From Amia ocellicauda (Eukaryota; Chordata; Actinopteri; Amiiformes; Amiidae): a DNA stretch of 64,000 nt. This document shows positions 60,101 through 64,000 of the stretch, in pieces. The number at the start of each line of letters is the position of its first letter. Position 1 is the stretch's first letter. The notes under the pieces were generated by a model. That model was not told where the DNA came from and ran no database searches. It was given only the letters and a program-made list of their open reading frames with translations. The position numbers were made by a program, and so were the translations under genes. The stretch spans positions 22,073,839 through 22,137,838 of the forward strand of contig NC_089854.1 in assembly GCF_036373705.1 (NCBI RefSeq), read 5' to 3'.

Positions 60101-62782
60101 ATCTGAAAATTGCTATTCAATTTCTCAGTCTGTTGACCATGCCTTGTTACCATGCTATACACAAACACTGCCGATTCTTACATTTTAAGCAACCGAAAAA
60201 CACAAAGTGGGGGATTTATGAATGATCAGTCATGTCCCTGAATAGTTCACAGCAAATAACTGCCTAATCCAGGCACTGGTTATAGTACATATGAAATATC
60301 TGCTGGGTAAATGCTTCTTAATCCAGCCAGACAGACATTGTGCAATCAAACACCAATCCCCCTGATCATACATTTAAAATCAAATACAACTTAAACTCCA
60401 GCAAGAAACTAAATGGGGAAAACTGCAAGATTGCCTTTTAGTCTGTTGTGACCATCAAAAAACAGATGGAAGGGCAGGGGGCATCTAGTTTGCTTCAGTT
60501 TCAGATTAAATCTTTGCTCATGCAGAAGGATGGGGAAGATCTAAGGAACCCACAGGATGTAAAACTGGTTTATTGGATTCAGAAACTGGTTGAGGATTTA
60601 AATCCCTACAGCTAACCACTAATAATCTAGAACTCCCAACACCATGGAGGAACATCCAGCCAAGATTTAGGAATCGGTGCACAGCCCATTTTCTGCAAAT
60701 GCTTGAAGTACAGACACTGGCTGTCTGGCTGAAGGGAAGGTCAGTTGGTGTGAGAGCTGGGAACCCAATTAATTGGGGCTGTGGCTGGAGGGACCTTTGA
60801 GAAACCCTGTGCTACCTTAACATGAGCTGTGAAACAATAAGGGCGGCAGTATCTACCCGGTGGATTGTTCCTCCTGTGAGCGTGGGGGTCCTCCGGCTCC
60901 GCGAAGATGTTGGAGGCGGTTCTGTTCTTGCGGGTGTTCTGGGCTTTGCCTTCCTCGTCCCCATTGCCAAAGGAGATGTTGGAGCCTCCGCCCGGGGGCC
61001 GCAGCACCCTGTGAAAGGCCAGCGGTGAAGCCATCAGTGAGGTCCGCACACAAGCACTGCAGCACCACCCTGCTGCACACAGCCTACAACAGTCATCTGA
61101 AATGAGGGGGTTTCATGCACCGGTGCAGGGTGGGCAGAACACTGAGGCAATCTCATCCTGCAGCACCAGAGTTGCCTTACACCCTGCTGCTTTGTCTAAT
61201 CTAATTCATAGCAGTACAAAAAAGAAATGGTGAGAAAAATAAGGGTAGGTTATAGCCAGGAATCTGCTCATGCAAACAAAAGGTTTTTAAATGCATTGGT
61301 TAAAACAAAGGCTATCAATCTTCCAATGGAAGTGTTGACTTATATTCGTTAAAGCATCTCCATTTGCTTTGTTTCACAAATGAAGCACATCTAACTCACA
61401 GGTTTAAATACAATGCCAGGTATGCGTCGTTCACCTACTAGTTTCATAAACGAGATTAATTTCCAGAAAAGACAGGATGCCTCTGCAGACACCCGGTAGT
61501 GCTCAGAAAATGGATGGATCTGTAACTCCCTTCTCCGACCCCCTCCCTTTTTCCCTTCTTCATGGAAATACCAGTCTACCAGCTGACTCCCAGCAGCTGT
61601 TCCAGTCAAACAGCCTCCGAAATCAAGTTACTAGGCTCGCAAGTAAAAAAAAAAATACATATACATATTCATAAAACCGATACACCCACACAGCACACAA
61701 GGCGGACGGCAAACCCGATTGTTAATGGCGTGCGGATCTCGGTGGGTTCATGCTTGAACCAGACTTCACCCTCCGCGCAATGAGCTCATGCTTTTCCACA
61801 CACGGGCTGCAGAGATGTACAAAGGCTCTTTAAAGAGACCCCACCCATCAAGAAAAAGATATAATATAAAATATGTCAAGAATCAACACTCCCCGCATTG
61901 CAAACAGGACATCTAGAAAGACGAGACGGGAAAATGTCGAAAATTAGGGTTTTGATCAAGCTGGTCTGCAACACCAGCCATCATGATAAACTGTTGGATG
62001 GATATATCCATCAATAACCCTTTTCACGGCATGGCGAACCCATGGAAGAGAATATTGGTTTGGCCAGGAAACACCCCACCAACAATGACGCCACGGCACA
62101 ATCTCCAAAATATCCACTGCGTGATGTCGGACAAAACGTGATCAATCAATTAAGTCAATTAAAATGCAAACCGTCAGATCAATTAAGCAGTGGGCAGATG
62201 CCTTCCTGTCAGTGGGTCTGGAAAGGCACGCATGCGGCTCAGACGGCGGTGTCGTGCAAATAAAGCAGAGGTCTTAACCAAAAAAAGACCAGTGAAGGGG
62301 AAAGATGGGGTATCAATGGGAATACAAGTGCAGCACGGCGACACGGAGGCCATGGAGGCGGAAACGGCCCAGGTCTGGATCCAGTCTATGGGATTGAGTC
62401 AACCGGACCCAGCGGACTATTTCTCAGATCACGAAGCCTCCCCACAATGGTGTCCAAACTGCGCCCATATGCTCGGGCGGCACATGTTTCCCCCCCTCTG
62501 TAAAACAAAGTTAGTTAGCAACCGTAATTGCTGCACTAAAATGCAGAGATTTCCTGATAATGTCAATTTCCGGGACCGTGCATCTCCTCTATCGCGACAG
62601 ACGCCCCCCGGCCCGGCCCCGGCCCCCCACAGGCCCCGCTCGGATTAAATCTCGGTCATTAATAAGATAACGGGGGTCCATGTTTCTTTTGTCTGTCCCC
62701 GTCCTGTATTTATTTATTTTTATTACCTGGAACTGTTTTTTGAACCCGGGTCCATCCCTTGGAAAGTGGTCGTCGTCGTCAT
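57183..62782 (-). CDS. JPT1: JPT1 (HN1), Jupiter microtubule-associated homolog 1, complete
   Basis: The exons are 62727-62782, 60857-61008, 59206-59315, 58957-58984 and 57183-57319. They join in frame (483 nt) to give 160 residues; human JPT1 has 154. The start MTTTTTFQGMDPGSKNSSR matches human MTTTTTFKGVDP. It is followed by VLRPPGGGSN, RTASNIF, NNPPGGKPSGIF, a variable middle including the 28-nt exon (DGEMERAII), and the C-terminal RRNPPGGKSSLILG. PPGG and SNIF boxes are the family signature. The product is a small, largely disordered protein linked to microtubules and to cell-cycle and growth signalling in mammals. All donors are GT and all acceptors AG. The start is the only ATG fitting the conserved MTTTTTF end. 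Confidence 0.95.
61009..62726 (-). other. JPT1: JPT1 intron 1
   Basis: Intron between the start exon and the PPGGGSN exon. It is CpG-rich towards its upstream end (62.2-62.7 kb), continuing the promoter island. The 152-codon plus-strand frame here is not supported as a gene. Confidence 0.7.
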
Positions 62783-63000
62783 GTCGAGACTCCTTATTAG
62801 ATAATGTCCGTTGATAATAAATGTTTTGTAATATCCTTTTATTTTAATTTTGTGCGGCGCTCACTCCCTCTACTGCTCCGCCCGGCTCCGACTGAATTGA
62901 ACCCGCTCCGCCAGGGAGCGTCGCTTTTATCGTTTAATCCCCACCCCGCTGTGACGTAGCGCAAAAAGGGCGGCTCCTAGGTTGTGATTGGCTGTTGTCT
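62783..63000 (-). promoter_or_regulatory. JPT1: JPT1 CpG promoter with CCAAT and CRE-like elements
   Basis: G+C and CpG rate rise from about 62.55 to 62.99 kb. Upstream of the start codon are GTGATTGGCTG (an inverted CCAAT box, 62985-62991 area) and GTGACGTAGCGC (a TGACGTA half-CRE). No TATA box is seen. This is a typical housekeeping layout. Confidence 0.55.
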
Positions 63001-64000
63001 GGATCGTCTCGCTTCTGATTGAACATCAGCGCTGTCCATCACTGTCAATTGTAGCGAGGCTGCCTTTTCATTGATTTTTGAAAAAAAAAGAAAAAAAGAA
63101 GGGTCTAACGGTTTCCACCCCTTGCAAATGCCTGTTTTTCTGTATATTTCGCAGTTACGAAACGGGGCCCAGCGTTTAAATTTAGGGCACTAACTACACA
63201 AATATATGCACTTTGTTTCCCAGTTAGTTAGTCATCAAAGGGATTCTTTACAAGGAATATTTTGTGAAGCTAATACACCAGAATGCACCACAGAATTTTA
63301 TTTTTTGCCAGCATTACAGTGCTTGATTTTGTGTATATTTTGTGTACGTTTTATTTTCTAAATAGTTGAATATTATTTGGTCTTTCAGAGCACCGATTCA
63401 TTTTCTGTTTATTGCCAACAGACCAAAAAACAACCAAGCAGTCGATGGGCAAACAAGTAGGCCCAAACAAACCAATTTAATGTTGTTTTAAAAACACTTT
63501 TGGGGAAATGTTGGGGCAGGGACGACAGCTATTTAGTGTGGTAATTATTCAATAACTAACTGATATTGAAAATAAACCTGAGAGGGAACATTTAGATGGA
63601 AATGTAAGAGTTTAAGTTTCAAAGAAACTAAATATTTTCAAGAAGAAAAGATCCAGTGTTCTCCACGTCTCGTCGTGCTCGTACAATAGGCCCAGTGTGG
63701 ACATAGCCTCCACTCCAGCTGTTTACTCACTACTAATCATCTTTAAGCTCATGCATCAGTCTGCAAGAACAAGTCTGCTTCCCCAGGCCAGTACTTTGGT
63801 ACATAATCGCACATCAGTAAGCTGGATGGCAGCCTACTGTAGTCCTGGTTCAATCTGTATTAAAAACATGGGATAAATCAGTCATCCTCCGTTTACCCAG
63901 ACTTCTGCATGTCCAGCCAGCACACCTCCAACATCACAATGTCTTAGACACTGACTCAGTTTTATTCAAGAATTCCTACATCATTTTGAGGTTGTTCTTG
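63001..64000. other. Upstream flank of JPT1
   Basis: AT-rich sequence without a supported exon, RNA gene or repeat. Confidence 0.5.

Noticed and set aside
62190-62648. 152-codon plus-strand open frame in JPT1 intron 1
   Set aside because: It is antisense to JPT1 within its CpG island and ends in a proline run; no family match.

Overview
The window looks like nuclear DNA of a vertebrate, most likely a ray-finned fish. It has multi-exon genes with GT-AG introns, Tc1-family transposons, L2-type LINE remnants and many microsatellites. It carries immune-receptor genes and housekeeping genes whose human counterparts all lie on 17q25. I cannot fix the species. A non-teleost or early-branching teleost is plausible, but that is a guess. 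Every gene I can support is on the minus strand. The long plus-strand open frames look like chance or shadows.

Layout. (1) 1-26.9 kb is the 5' end of SEPTIN9. Its first coding exon (26495-26516) and second coding exon (14413-14469) together encode the N-terminus of the long septin-9 isoform. The rest is intron, holding microsatellites, a LINE tail, a foldback element and a Tc1 copy. The body of SEPTIN9 lies beyond the left edge. (2) 27-38.5 kb is gene-poor, with an L2-type LINE relic, a second Tc1 copy truncated at its right end, and long AT tracts. (3) 38.5-50.2 kb is a small immune-receptor cluster. It holds a complete four-exon CD7 gene with a YEDM tail motif. Next is a second CD7-like gene with a nearly identical V exon, an in-frame TGA inside the membrane segment and a tail lacking the YEDM motif. 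Last is a five-exon B7-family gene (signal, IgV, IgC, membrane segment, short tail). (4) 50.2-56.9 kb is intergenic, with a 137-bp palindrome, an unexplained block of open frames and an orphan CpG-rich stretch. (5) 56.9-62.8 kb is a complete five-exon JPT1 (HN1) gene with a CpG-rich, CCAAT-containing promoter. (6) The remainder to 64 kb is upstream sequence.

The most interesting part is the receptor cluster. The two CD7-like V exons sit in a block of about 490 bp that is almost identical, while the signal, membrane and tail exons have diverged. Inside the block the copied intron shows no substitutions, but the V exon shows nine, eight of them amino-acid changing. The paralogue has an IRF-type element just upstream of its start codon and has lost both the membrane anchor as written and the PI3K-type motif. 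A B7-family gene lies immediately next to the pair. In mammals CD7 neighbours its ligand SECTM1, so a linked receptor-ligand cassette is a testable idea. Exon boundaries and counts were worked out by hand from the sequence, and no searches were run.
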